In this document: positions 7,744 through 16,212 of the stretch, piece after piece
How positions within the stretch are numbered: position 1 is the stretch's first letter
How the letters are laid out: each line of letters begins with the position of its first letter
Assembly: GCA_025163595.1 (NCBI GenBank)
Contig: CP104100.1
Span: forward strand, 3,224,001-3,288,000
Direction of reading: 5' to 3'
Source of the DNA: Phaeobacter sp. G2
Lineage (GTDB): Bacteria > Pseudomonadota > Alphaproteobacteria > Rhodobacterales > Rhodobacteraceae
DNA: 64,000 nt
Position numbers and translations under genes: made by a program
The notes under the pieces: model-generated
What the model was told of the DNA's origin: nothing
Databases searched by the model: none
What the model saw: only the letters and a program-made list of their open reading frames with translations

Positions 7744-8154
7744 AGAGCGCGGCAGAGGCAGGGGAAGCTGCCGCAGCTATCTGGCGGCCCCCCCGCATCA
7801 TTCGGTGGCCAAGGTGCCGAAAGTAGTCCGTCAATCGCTTTGAAACGCGCAGTGCTTCGCTGCCATCAGCGTCAGGGTCACTCAGCAGGCGTACAGTATC
7901 ATCCACGGTGTCAACGTGTCCGACCGCGCGGCGCAGGGCCAGGGGCGCGCTAAGATCTGTCCCCTGACGCCGTCGCTTTAGGCACCCGTATCGTTTTAGG
8001 CCCCGTATCGGTTGAGCGAAACAAAATGTAAAAAAGATTCACATGCGGGCTTGAAGCAGGGCGCAGTCACTCCAATATGAAGTAATGTGAACACGATTTA
8101 CATCGAGCAAACGCAGTTACCCAGTCGCAAGACTGCAACCCCTGGAGATGAATT
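7744..8154. other. Intergenic region with weak remnant-like open frame on the minus strand
   Basis: About 410 bases after the LysR gene. A minus-strand frame is open from about 8040 into the LysR 3' end and reads in part RAVGHVDTVDDTVRLL and SKRLTDYFRHLGHRM, which looks protein-like, but there is no good ATG or ribosome binding site. Near 7979-8014 a short repeat, CCCGTATCG, occurs twice. It could be debris of a lost gene. Otherwise I see nothing. Confidence 0.3.
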
Positions 8155-8601
8155 ATGACAGCAATGACCTCCCCCACCCCTGCCCACAGTCAACAGGGAT
8201 GGTTTACCCGTAGCGAAGCGTGGCTGGACCAAAAGGGCAAAGGTGCCTGGATCGCCGCAATGGTTCTTGGCTTTGTCTTTTTCTGGCCCATCGGCCTCGC
8301 CCTTCTCTTTTACATGATCTGGAGCAAACGTATGTTCAACAAGTCCTGCCGCAGCCACAGCCGTAAACCCTGGGCCAGCCATGGTATGTCGGCAATGAAA
8401 CCCTCCGGGAACTCTGCCTTTGACGCCTACAAAGAAGACACTCTGCGCCGGCTTGAGCAGGAACAGAACGATTTTGAAGGCTTTATGCAGCGACTTCGCG
8501 ATGCCAAGGACAAGGCCGAGTTCGACCAATTCATGGATGAACGCAGCACAATGCCTGCGGAAGATTCCAGCGACGAAGACCGCGCTGAAAAGTCCCACTA
8601 A
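8155..8601 (+). CDS. DUF2852 family membrane protein
   Basis: 148 residues. One hydrophobic segment, about residues 32-56 (AWIAAMVLGFVFFWPIGLAL), is followed by a basic, Ser-rich linker and a highly charged helical C-terminus with KEDTLRRLEQEQNDFEGFMQ, probably a coiled coil. This arrangement is typical of DUF2852 proteins, small inner-membrane proteins of Alphaproteobacteria with no known function. The ATG at 8155 follows a CTGGAG ribosome binding site. An RDD-family membrane protein follows after a strong stem-loop, so the two may be co-transcribed. Confidence 0.75.
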   Translation: MTAMTSPTPAHSQQGWFTRSEAWLDQKGKGAWIAAMVLGFVFFWPIGLALLFYMIWSKRMFNKSCRSHSRKPWASHGMSAMKPSGNSAFDAYKEDTLRRLEQEQNDFEGFMQRLRDAKDKAEFDQFMDERSTMPAEDSSDEDRAEKSH

Positions 8602-8616
8602 CCTCTGTTCAAGACC

Positions 8617-8656
8617 GCGCCGCCCCCTTAGCCTAGGCTTAGGCCGGGGGCGGCGC
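8617..8656. repeat. Long GC stem-loop between two membrane-protein genes
   Basis: An 11-bp perfect stem, GCGCCGCCCCC pairing with GGGGGCGGCGC, closes a loop that contains the palindrome GCCTAGGC. There is no T run after it on either strand. It may be a weak terminator or an mRNA-stabilising structure between the DUF2852 and RDD genes. Confidence 0.5.
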
Positions 8657-8690
8657 CCTCTATGTCATCCACATTCAAAAAGGCATCCCC

Positions 8691-9122
8691 ATGACCTCCC
8701 TGCCCGACCCCGATTATCAGGCCGAATTCTACGCGCTCACCGCCCCGAAACGTCTCGTGGCATGGGTTGTCGATAGTATTCTGATCATCGTGTTGAGCCT
8801 TGTAATAGTGCTTTTGACGGCTTTTGTTGGCCTCCTCATTTGGCCGCTGCTCTATTTGGTGATCGGTTTTATCTACCGAACCATTACCCTCACAAACAGC
8901 TCTGCCACTCTGGGTATGCGCTTTGCCGGGATTGAACTGCGCGACCTGTCCGGGCGCCGTTTGAATGCGCAGCAGGCCATGCTGCACACCCTTGGTTTTA
9001 CCTTTTCTGTCGCAGTTCCCGTGTTGCAGGTGATTTCGATCATCATGATGCTGACCACCTCCAGAGGACAGGGGCTGAGCGACGCTCTGTTGGGGACTGT
9101 CATGCTCAACCGGCGCGCTTAA
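8691..9122 (+). CDS. RDD family membrane protein
   Basis: 143 residues with an RDD domain. The sequence near the start, APKRLVAWVVDSILIIVLSL, holds the Arg and Asp that name the family, and a second hydrophobic hairpin follows (LTAFVGLLIWPLLYLVIGF). The central stretch TLGMRFAGIELRDLSGRRL is also characteristic, and a third membrane segment lies at about residues 105-125. Function of RDD proteins is poorly defined; some act in ion or solute transport. It lies 89 bases after the DUF2852 gene in the same direction. Confidence 0.8.
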   Translation: MTSLPDPDYQAEFYALTAPKRLVAWVVDSILIIVLSLVIVLLTAFVGLLIWPLLYLVIGFIYRTITLTNSSATLGMRFAGIELRDLSGRRLNAQQAMLHTLGFTFSVAVPVLQVISIIMMLTTSRGQGLSDALLGTVMLNRRA

Positions 9123-9434
9123 GCCTGCTGGCCGAGCGGGGAAACCGTGTTTGCTCTGCTGCGGCCAGATAGCCCCCTAGCCATTCGCCAGAGCCCCAGA
9201 GCGGCAGGTATGAGGCGCCGCTTGGACCTTCTTTGCACCAGGCAGCATACATCTAAGGGGCTTCAATCCAGGCAGCGCACATCTGGTGCACGCTGTGCAG
9301 CATCTTTTGCAGCGCGACCGCTTGTCTCGCGATTTTAACCAGTTTCCATTGGCCGCTTGGAGTCTGGCTTTGCCATTGCTATCTTGTGGTTGTTTCTTAT
9401 GATCAAGAAATCCTGTTTGTTAGTCTAGCCTCAG
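9123..9434. other. Intergenic region with short imperfect direct repeat
   Basis: About 310 bases with no convincing gene. The 17-base segment CCAGGCAGCATACATCT at 9238-9254 recurs with two differences at 9268-9284, 30 bases apart. The last 100 bases are AT-richer and probably contain the bpt promoter. Confidence 0.35.
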
Positions 9435-10259
9435 ATGCGTCACACACTTCCCATTGCTCCTCAGTTCTATGTCACGGCCCCCCAGCCCTGCCCCTATCTG
9501 GAAAACCGGATGGAGCGGAAGCTGTTCACCTCACTACAGGGTGAAGGTGCCGATCAGCTGAACAATAGCCTGTCGCATCAAGGGTTTCGCCGGTCTCAAA
9601 ACGTGCTCTATCGTCCTTCATGCTCGGATTGTTCTGCCTGCATGTCGGCCCGCATTGATGTCAGCGCCTTTGTAAAGACCCGCAGCCAGAAACGCATCCT
9701 CAAGCGCAATGCCTCCTTGTTGCGCCGCGCCACCTCTCCCTGGGCGACAGAAGATCAATACACCCTGTTCCGGCGCTACCTTGACAGCCGCCATTCTGAC
9801 GGTGGCATGGCGGATATGGATGTCTTTGAATATGCGGCAATGATCGAGGAAACCCCGATCCGAAGCCGGGTTATCGAATACACCGAACCCCAGTTCAGCG
9901 GCCTTGTTGCGGTCTCTTTGACCGATGTGCTGGAAGACGGGTTGAGCATGGTGTATTCCTTCTACGACCCGGACCAGCCGCAAAACTCCATCGGCACCTA
10001 TATGATCCTGGATCATATCGCCATCGCACTGGAGACCGGACTTCCCTATGTCTATCTTGGCTACTGGGTGCCCGGCAGCAGCAAGATGAGCTACAAAGAA
10101 AAGTTTTCCGGCCTTGAAGTCTATCATCAGGGGGCGTGGAAACAGATGCGCGATCCGGCAGAATTTGCCGAAAGCAGCCATCCATTGTCCACAGATCCCA
10201 TCGCCGAACAGGTGGCTAATATCCACTTGCCCGAGCAGCCAGTTCATCGCCGCAGATGA
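9435..10259 (+). CDS. bpt: Leucyl-tRNA--protein transferase of the Bpt/Ate family
   Basis: 274 residues. The N-terminal part holds [16 protein letters not shown] and the cysteine motif [15 protein letters not shown], both hallmarks of Bpt and its eukaryotic relative ATE1. The C-terminal acetyltransferase-like half carries [12 protein letters not shown] and [15 protein letters not shown]. Bpt transfers leucine from Leu-tRNA to proteins with N-terminal Asp or Glu, marking them for ClpAP via the N-degron route, in the cytoplasm. Length is normal for the family. It overlaps the following VOC gene by ATGA. Confidence 0.9.
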   Translation: MRHTLPIAPQFYVTAPQPCPYLENRMERKLFTSLQGEGADQLNNSLSHQGFRRSQNVLYRPSCSDCSACMSARIDVSAFVKTRSQKRILKRNASLLRRATSPWATEDQYTLFRRYLDSRHSDGGMADMDVFEYAAMIEETPIRSRVIEYTEPQFSGLVAVSLTDVLEDGLSMVYSFYDPDQPQNSIGTYMILDHIAIALETGLPYVYLGYWVPGSSKMSYKEKFSGLEVYHQGAWKQMRDPAEFAESSHPLSTDPIAEQVANIHLPEQPVHRRR

Positions 10260-10663
10260 GCAAGCCCAGCCCAGTTCAGGCACTGCATGCGGTTGCTTTG
10301 CTCGTACCGGACTATGATGCGGCGATCGCCTATTACTGTGATCTTCTGGGCTGGCAGCTGGTCGAGGACATCGACCAGGGCCACAAACGCTGGGTGCGCA
10401 TCCTGCCCCCAGGTGCCACCCAGGGCAGCCTGATCCTGGCGCGGGCAACAGGGCCTGTCCAAGATGCCGCCATTGGCAACCAGTTTGGCGGCCGCGTCGG
10501 GCTATTCCTGACAACAGATGATTTTGCCCGTGACCATGCCCGGATGCTTGCCCTTGGTGTCCTGTTTGAAGAAGCCCCACGTCAGGAGCCCTATGGCACA
10601 GTGGCCGTCTGGCAAGATCCCTTTGGCAATCGCTGGGACTTGCTGGAATTCACAACAGATTAG
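10256..10663 (+). CDS. VOC (glyoxalase/bleomycin-resistance) family protein
   Basis: 135 residues forming one VOC domain with two beta-alpha-beta units: [23 protein letters not shown] at the start and [14 protein letters not shown] at the end. VOC proteins are usually dimeric metal enzymes or binding proteins of the cytoplasm; the substrate cannot be told. The start codon overlaps the bpt stop (ATGA), so the two are translationally coupled, though no functional link is known to me. Confidence 0.8.
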   Translation: MSKPSPVQALHAVALLVPDYDAAIAYYCDLLGWQLVEDIDQGHKRWVRILPPGATQGSLILARATGPVQDAAIGNQFGGRVGLFLTTDDFARDHARMLALGVLFEEAPRQEPYGTVAVWQDPFGNRWDLLEFTTD

Positions 10664-10687
10664 CGCAGGAGGCCAGCCAGGTCGCGC

Positions 10688-11251
10688 CTAGCCGGGGATC
10701 TCGTTGCGCTGCAGGTAGTCATGCACCGCGCGGCTGCGCTGAGTGATTTTTTTCAGAAGTGTGGCGTGGTCCAGCCGCAGGGCCAGTTTTTCTTCCATAT
10801 TTGCCCGTTTATTGATGAACTCCTCAAAAACATCCCCGGCATCCATCAGCCGATGGGCGCTGCGGTCATAGACCTCCCGGTATTGGCTCCATTGCGCAGC
10901 AGAAACCTCGCCTTTGGCCATCAGCTCTTCTGCGGCTTCCAGGATTTGCTCCAATGCTGCAAGCGTTCTTTCGATCCCCGCTTCAGGGCGACACTCGATT
11001 GCAGTCAGGTTCTCCAGCTCACGAAACAGTGCAGCTTGAATTGTCTCGATACTGTCGGGGGAAAACTCATCCAGATAGGCGTCAATCTTGCGCATATGCG
11101 CCTGATCAGAGAGTTTATCGTCGCGCAACGCATGCAGATAATACTCTACCGCGGAGAGCTTGGTATTTAAGGCCTGGATCTGTTTTTGCGCTTGGGTATG
11201 GGCCGCGTCATACCGTTTCTTGGCCAACCGCCATTCTCGCACTAAGGACAT
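10688..11251 (-). CDS. Hypothetical coiled-coil protein
   Basis: 187 residues with no membrane segment or signal peptide. It is almost entirely helical by eye: the first 40 residues (REWRLAKKRYDAAHTQAQKQ) and residues 90-120 look like coiled coil. I recognise no family. A strong AAAGGAG ribosome binding site precedes the ATG, so the gene is likely real. It converges on the VOC gene with 24 bases between stops and lies upstream of nothing on its own strand. Confidence 0.6.
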   Translation of the reverse strand: MSLVREWRLAKKRYDAAHTQAQKQIQALNTKLSAVEYYLHALRDDKLSDQAHMRKIDAYLDEFSPDSIETIQAALFRELENLTAIECRPEAGIERTLAALEQILEAAEELMAKGEVSAAQWSQYREVYDRSAHRLMDAGDVFEEFINKRANMEEKLALRLDHATLLKKITQRSRAVHDYLQRNEIPG

Positions 11252-11369
11252 GGAATACCACTCCTTTTATTTGCCCCAGCCCCCACCAGAACACAGGCCC
11301 CAGACTAATGCCTATCCTGACTTTGTAAAGCCACCTGTCAGACCGGCCCCTTCCGCCCCCTGCGCAATC

Positions 11370-11402
11370 GCAAAAGGGGCCCCAAACCGGAGCCCCTTTG
11401 CA
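11370..11402 (-). terminator. Intrinsic terminator of the TRAP operon
   Basis: On the minus strand GCAAAGGGGCTCC, a short loop and GGGGCCCCTTTTGC form a stem just after the dctM stop at 11429. The T run is only four bases but is in the right place for the end of the dctPQM operon. Confidence 0.6.
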
Positions 11403-11428
11403 ATCGTTTAGTTCTAGGATCGTCCTGA

Positions 11429-13783
11429 TCAGTTGGGGATCAGCGCCGGAATGATGGTCACAATCGAGGGGAAGAACCACAGCAGCGCCAGCCCTGCCAC
11501 CTGGATCAATACGAAGGGCAGAACCCCACGATAGATATGTCCGGTGGTCACCTCTTTTGGTGCGACCCCACGCAGATAGAACAGCGCAAAGCCAAAAGGT
11601 GGTGTCAGGAAGGAGGTCTGCAGGTTCACCGCAACCATGATCGTCACCCATTTGGGATCAAAGGAACCGCCATAGATGACCGGCCCAACAATCGGGATCA
11701 CGATGTAGATGATCTCGAGGAAGTCGAGCACAAAGCCCAGGAAGAACAGCACCAACATCACGATCAGGAAGACCGTCATCTCATTGTCAAAGCTCTTCAG
11801 GAACTGCTGGATGTAGTGTTCACCACCAAAGGAAATCACCACCAGATTGAGCAGCTGCGAGCCGATCAGGATGGTAAAGACCATGGAGGTAACCTTGGCT
11901 GTTTCCCGCACAATGGGTGTCAGAACAGCGCCTTTGTACAGAACCCAGCAGCCATAAAGCAGGCCAAACAGAGCAAACAGATAGGCACCATAGGCAACAC
12001 CAAAGGCGATCCAGCTTTCGACGCTGACATCAGACTGGTTGATCCGCAGATCAAAGTTCACCCCGATCAGGATCGCAATCATCACGGCAAAGGTGGCCCA
12101 GATGATGATCTTGCCCGACTTGCCTTGGTCCTGCAGCTTGCGGTAGGCCGCCAGCATGATTGCACCACCGGCGCCAAGCGCCGCAGCGGGCGTTGGGTTG
12201 GTAATACCACCAAGGATCGACCCAAGCACGGCAACAATCAGAACCAGCGGTGGGAAAACCACCCGGATCAGATCATTGCGCGCACAGCGGGCGGCAGCTT
12301 CGCGCGCACCATACAGCGCCAACAGCGCAGGCAGAGCCAACAACAGCACCGTGACACCGGGCGTTGTCGTAGGTGCAATCAACAGCACATCGACGAGCAA
12401 AACCAGCAACAGGCCAATGGCCCCCAGGATCAGCGGCTTGGTGTCCCGCGACGGAGCAACCCCACGACCAATGGCCAGAACCAGCCCCAGCATGATCACC
12501 AGGATGGTAACGCCTGTGCCAATCGGAGCAGCTGCCGCGATCTTGTCGACACCTGCCTGAGCAAACTCTTCCTCAGTCAGCTTGGTTGCCTGTGCAACGC
12601 CGCCAGCCGCATCAATCGCAGTCTGTTCCGCAACTGCGGCATCCCAGGCCTCTTGACCGTGCAGGTCAATCATTGCCGCTTGGCACTGAGGTCCGACATT
12701 GGTCCGCAAAGAGGCGGTTTGACCTGCGTCAGAAAATGCCGAGACCGTAATGTTCTGCGAACCGATCACCCCAAAGGAGCCCAACAGCATGGCACCGCCA
12801 ATGATGGCAGCAGGTGCACCAAGGAACCACAGCAGCGCTTCGTTGCGCGTCACCGGCTCATTGGAGCTGGCCTCCAGCGCAACAGCTGGCGCTTTTTCCG
12901 GGTTCAGCATCGCATAGCCAAAGGCATAAAGCGCATAGAGCAGCGCCAGCATGATCCCCGGCAGCAAAGCCGCCTGGAACAATGTGCCCACAGAGACAAC
13001 CGCCGGTTCACCCAGATAGGTCAAAGCGTCGGAACAGCCTGCCTCCATCGCCCGGCTTTCCTGTGCGGTGGAATACAGATCCCCCGCCAGGGTCCCCAGA
13101 AGAACGATCACGATCGAGGGTGGAATGATTTGCCCCAGGGTACCAGAGGCCGCGATCACACCAGTTGCCAGTTCAGGCGAGTAGTTGTTGCGCAACATGG
13201 TCGGCAGAGCCAGCAGGCCCATGGTCACCACGGTGGCACCAACGATCCCGGTGGAGGCCGCCAGGAAGGCACCAACCACAACGATAGACACCGCAAGACC
13301 ACCCGGCAGCGGGCCAAAGACCCGCGCCATTGTTGTCAGCAGGTCATTGGCAATTTTCGACCGTTCCAGGGTGATCCCCATCAGAACGAACATCAAAACT
13401 GCCAGCAGGGTTTCAATCGATGCCCCGGCCAGAACCCGCTCGTTCATCCGGTTCACAATGAACGAGACATTGCGATCCATCGCATATTCCCAACCCTGTA
13501 CAAACACAGGCTCGGCAATGCGCGGCAGTTCCGGATATCGGAAGATTGAAATTGCATCGGGTTTCACCCCGCTATCCACAAGGCTGCGATAGACCTCGGA
13601 GGAGGTATCAATGGCCTGGTGGATCAGCAGTCCGGCACTGTCCAGTGCCGCGATGATCCCAAAGGAGATGATACCGGCACCACCGATGGCAAAAGCCACC
13701 GGGAAACCGGAGAGGATGCCTCCAAAAAGGCAAAGAAATACGATGAGCAGGCCGAGTTCGACGCCATCAAGACCGAATAGCAT
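11429..13783 (-). CDS. dctM: TRAP transporter large permease (DctM-like, enlarged)
   Basis: 784 residues, nearly twice the usual ~430 of DctM. The N-terminus (LLIVFLCLFGGILSGFPVAFA) and the block GATVVTMGLLALPTMLRNNY with IIPPSIVIVLLG are typical DctM. Two insertions are visible: about residues 50-115 (YRSLVDSGVKPDAISIF) and a larger one, about 300-590, which adds several membrane segments and a soluble loop (NITVSAFSDAGQ). DctM sequence resumes with DFLEIIYIVIPIVGPVIYG. With DctP and DctQ it forms a sodium-driven importer of organic acids in the inner membrane. Large versions occur in TRAP systems for 2-oxoacids or lactate. It begins 17 bases after dctQ. Confidence 0.85.
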   Translation of the reverse strand: MLFGLDGVELGLLIVFLCLFGGILSGFPVAFAIGGAGIISFGIIAALDSAGLLIHQAIDTSSEVYRSLVDSGVKPDAISIFRYPELPRIAEPVFVQGWEYAMDRNVSFIVNRMNERVLAGASIETLLAVLMFVLMGITLERSKIANDLLTTMARVFGPLPGGLAVSIVVVGAFLAASTGIVGATVVTMGLLALPTMLRNNYSPELATGVIAASGTLGQIIPPSIVIVLLGTLAGDLYSTAQESRAMEAGCSDALTYLGEPAVVSVGTLFQAALLPGIMLALLYALYAFGYAMLNPEKAPAVALEASSNEPVTRNEALLWFLGAPAAIIGGAMLLGSFGVIGSQNITVSAFSDAGQTASLRTNVGPQCQAAMIDLHGQEAWDAAVAEQTAIDAAGGVAQATKLTEEEFAQAGVDKIAAAAPIGTGVTILVIMLGLVLAIGRGVAPSRDTKPLILGAIGLLLVLLVDVLLIAPTTTPGVTVLLLALPALLALYGAREAAARCARNDLIRVVFPPLVLIVAVLGSILGGITNPTPAAALGAGGAIMLAAYRKLQDQGKSGKIIIWATFAVMIAILIGVNFDLRINQSDVSVESWIAFGVAYGAYLFALFGLLYGCWVLYKGAVLTPIVRETAKVTSMVFTILIGSQLLNLVVISFGGEHYIQQFLKSFDNEMTVFLIVMLVLFFLGFVLDFLEIIYIVIPIVGPVIYGGSFDPKWVTIMVAVNLQTSFLTPPFGFALFYLRGVAPKEVTTGHIYRGVLPFVLIQVAGLALLWFFPSIVTIIPALIPN

Positions 13784-13800
13784 ATCAGCTGTCCCTTAGG

Positions 13801-14727
13801 TTAATGAGCGCCTTCATAGGCTTCTTCGCCCTCTCCAAGGGTATCCTTGTCGAGGTATTTATTTTCACTGCCCTGGCCTTCGATGAACTCCAGCATGGAG
13901 CGGTAGAAGAAGGCGATGGCATGCATAAAGACGATACCGGCAAAGGTCACCAGCAAGATCTTGAAGAGAAAGTATCCGTTAAAGCCATTGGGACTGAACC
14001 CGATGGTTTCGACATTCCAGCGCAGCGCGCGGGCTTTCATCACCAGGCGCTCCAGACTGTCGGATGCCGACGGCTTTGGCACGATGAGGTGGCGCCACAG
14101 GAAATACCAGCCATACATCCAGGTCAGCACGGCGGCCGGCATCATGAAGATCAGCGATCCCACCATGTCGATCACACGTTTGGTGCGGAAGCTGACACCG
14201 GAATAGACAAGATCAACCCGCACATGGCCGCCCTGCACAAAGGTGTAGCTCACACAGAGGCAGACCACCAAGGCGTTGTAGAGCTTGAGCTCTTCAGCAA
14301 ACCAGCTGATGTCTTTTTCCAAGGCAATCCCAAGACCAAAACTCATGTCGGGGCGGGCAAAGATCCGCTGCATGAACACAATGACAATTTGCTGGATCAC
14401 CATGATCAGACCAGCCCAGGCAAAAAAGCGCCCGATGCCATTGGCAAAACCTTCAAGGCCACGCACCATGCCCCACATGACCTGGCGGCGGTAAAGGCCA
14501 ACAGCCGTCAGCATCAGGAACACAGTAAAGACTACAAAAAAGAACTCCACCGAGCCGCCATAGTAGACAAAGCGCATGATCGAAGTCTTGTCAGACCAAT
14601 CAAGCCACAGCTGCGGATGGGTTACGGCGTAGCCGAAATTGTAAAAGGCGCCAGCGATGTTCTGAACCAGCCAGATCAGACCGTTGAACAGGGCGCCGAA
14701 AAAGGAAATGCCTGTATCGTCCTGCAT
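13801..14727 (-). CDS. dctQ: TRAP transporter small permease (DctQ-like)
   Basis: About 308 residues, longer than the usual 160-200. Four main hydrophobic segments are visible, the last pairs around LYNALVVCLCVSYTFVQGGHVRVDL, a conserved DctQ motif, and MVGSLIFMMPAAVLTWMYGWYFLW. I choose the ATG at 14727 because GAGGGAAC precedes it closely; an in-frame ATG seven codons upstream lacks a ribosome binding site. The protein links the DctM permease to the periplasmic binding protein. It follows dctP after a stem-loop and is tightly followed by dctM. Confidence 0.85.
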   Translation of the reverse strand: MQDDTGISFFGALFNGLIWLVQNIAGAFYNFGYAVTHPQLWLDWSDKTSIMRFVYYGGSVEFFFVVFTVFLMLTAVGLYRRQVMWGMVRGLEGFANGIGRFFAWAGLIMVIQQIVIVFMQRIFARPDMSFGLGIALEKDISWFAEELKLYNALVVCLCVSYTFVQGGHVRVDLVYSGVSFRTKRVIDMVGSLIFMMPAAVLTWMYGWYFLWRHLIVPKPSASDSLERLVMKARALRWNVETIGFSPNGFNGYFLFKILLVTFAGIVFMHAIAFFYRSMLEFIEGQGSENKYLDKDTLGEGEEAYEGAH

Positions 14728-14820
14728 TGTTCCCTCGGATGATTGCATGCTGCGGCATCAAGCGACAGTTCCGCCCAGAATGCGTGATACGCGGGCGACC
14801 ACTGCCTTCTGGCCTGCGGC

Positions 14821-14860
14821 AAAAATGAAAAAGGGATCCCCCGCACCTGGCGGGAGATCC
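14821..14860 (-). terminator. Stem-loop with T run between dctP and dctQ
   Basis: On the minus strand GGATCTCCCGC, loop CAGGT and GCGGGGGATCC are followed by CTTTTTCATTTTT. It sits 20 bases after the dctP stop and before dctQ. Such a partial terminator would make more binding protein than permease, as is common in binding-protein transporters. Confidence 0.65.
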
Positions 14861-14880
14861 AAAAGAGGCTTCGGGTTGGG

Positions 14881-15963
14881 TTAACCCAGAACGCGGTCGC
14901 GCTGTGCGGTGTAAACACCGGACGACAGGTTCTGCCAGCCAGAAGAAGACTTCATCGACTTCATGGCGCTGTCGTAGATCTTTTTGTACAGATCATCACC
15001 CAGGTTTTCTTCGTGCACTTCTTTCGAAGCCTGACCAAAGGCATCCCAGACCGAGTCAGGGAATTCCATGACCTTTACGCCGCCAGCCTGCAGACGCTGC
15101 AGAGCTGCACCGTTATTGGCCAGGAACTGTGTCAGGTTCCACTGGTGGCATTCAGCCGAAGCGATTTCGATGATCTTCTGGTGCGCAGGCGACAGGCTTT
15201 CAAAGACGTCACGGTTGGTCGCAACCGACAGACCGGCGCCTGGCTCGTGGAAGCCGGCGGTGTAGTAGGTCTTGGTGATTTCCTGGAAACCAGCCTTTTC
15301 ATCCGCCCAGGGGCCGATCCACTCGGTGCCGTCGATGGCACCAGAGGACAGCGCCTGATACACTTCGGAACCAGGGATGTTCTGAACGGAAGCGCCCAGT
15401 TTACCCAAAGCTTTACCGCCGAGGCCAGGCATACGGAACTTCAGACCGTTGAAGTCTTCGGGGCTGTTGATCTCTTTCGAGAACCAGCCACCAGCCTGGG
15501 CGCCGGTGTTGCCGCCGAGGAAGGATTTCAGACCAAAGATCTGACCCAGCTCGTCGTGCAGTTCCATGCCGCCATCCTGGTAATACCAGTTGGACAGTTC
15601 CTGAGCGGTCATGCCAAAGGGCACAGCAGTAAAGAAGGCATAGCCTGGGTGCTGACCCACAAAGTAGTAGTCGGCGCCGTGATACATATCGGCCTGACCG
15701 GAAGAAACCGCATCAAACACTTCAAACGCGCCAACCAGCTCACCGGCGGCTTTGATGTCGACGGTCAGCTGACCATCGGACATGGCGGTAACGTTGTCGG
15801 CAACGCGCTGTGCAGCGTCAAACACGCCCGCCAGACCACGGCCCCAGGTGGTAACCATGGTCAGGGTGCGTTTACCCTGTGCATATGCCGGTGCGGCCAA
15901 AGTGGTTGCAGCTGCGGCGGTCCCGCCCAGCGCAGAGGTTTTCAAAAAAGAACGACGATCCAT
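14881..15963 (-). CDS. dctP: TRAP transporter periplasmic substrate-binding protein (DctP/TakP-like)
   Basis: 360 residues. The N-terminus MDRRSFLKTSALGGTAAAAT is a twin-arginine signal with cleavage probably after AYA. The mature part has the DctP pattern, with KFRMPGLGGKALGKLGASVQ (the conserved carboxylate-binding arginine region) and GSEVYQALSSGAIDGTEW. The latter and GAGLSVATNRDVFESL resemble the TakP branch that binds 2-oxoacids or lactate; the actual ligand is not proven. It is the first gene of the operon, divergent from a Cache histidine kinase, with an inverted repeat in the shared promoter region. Confidence 0.9.
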   Translation of the reverse strand: MDRRSFLKTSALGGTAAAATTLAAPAYAQGKRTLTMVTTWGRGLAGVFDAAQRVADNVTAMSDGQLTVDIKAAGELVGAFEVFDAVSSGQADMYHGADYYFVGQHPGYAFFTAVPFGMTAQELSNWYYQDGGMELHDELGQIFGLKSFLGGNTGAQAGGWFSKEINSPEDFNGLKFRMPGLGGKALGKLGASVQNIPGSEVYQALSSGAIDGTEWIGPWADEKAGFQEITKTYYTAGFHEPGAGLSVATNRDVFESLSPAHQKIIEIASAECHQWNLTQFLANNGAALQRLQAGGVKVMEFPDSVWDAFGQASKEVHEENLGDDLYKKIYDSAMKSMKSSSGWQNLSSGVYTAQRDRVLG

Positions 15964-16059
15964 TATAGTGCTCCTCCCATAAGTAGTCCCTATGTCCAGC
16001 TTGGGCCGGACGGATCTTTTCGAGTGGCGTCAACGTAGCGGTGCTGCGCCCCTTGTGAA

Positions 16060-16079
16060 TACCTAGTACTGCGTAGGTA
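16060..16079. promoter_or_regulatory. Candidate operator, inverted repeat TACCTA-N8-TAGGTA
   Basis: A perfect 6-bp inverted repeat with an 8-base spacer, centred about 107 bases upstream of dctP and 144 upstream of the histidine kinase. NarL/LuxR-type response regulators bind dyads of this general form, and such a regulator is encoded at 17709. Function is inferred. Confidence 0.5.
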
Positions 16080-16212
16080 CGCCGAAAAACCCCAAAATCC
16101 TGCGCTCAAAGACAGGATTTTTGTGGAACCGCAGCGAATCTCGGCCGTCACGTCCGGAAAATGCGCTTCCAGCCCTTTGATTCGGTTGCGGGATTGCGTA
16201 ACGATTCGGCAC

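Noticed and set aside
9238..9284. Direct repeat CCAGGCAGC considered as start of a CRISPR-like array
   Set aside because: Only two imperfect copies, no regular third unit and no cas genes.
11537..13549. A 670-codon open frame on the plus strand opposite the TRAP large permease
   Set aside because: Its translation is rich in Gln, His and Arg with no family pattern, typical for the antisense of a GC-rich membrane-protein gene; the minus-strand permease is clearly real.
13804..14742. A 312-codon plus-strand frame opposite dctQ
   Set aside because: Antisense shadow of a membrane protein; composition is His/Lys/Asp-rich without motifs.
15013..16038. A 341-codon plus-strand frame opposite dctP
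   Set aside because: It covers the whole of dctP in antisense, has no recognisable domain, and dctP has a signal peptide and full family motifs.
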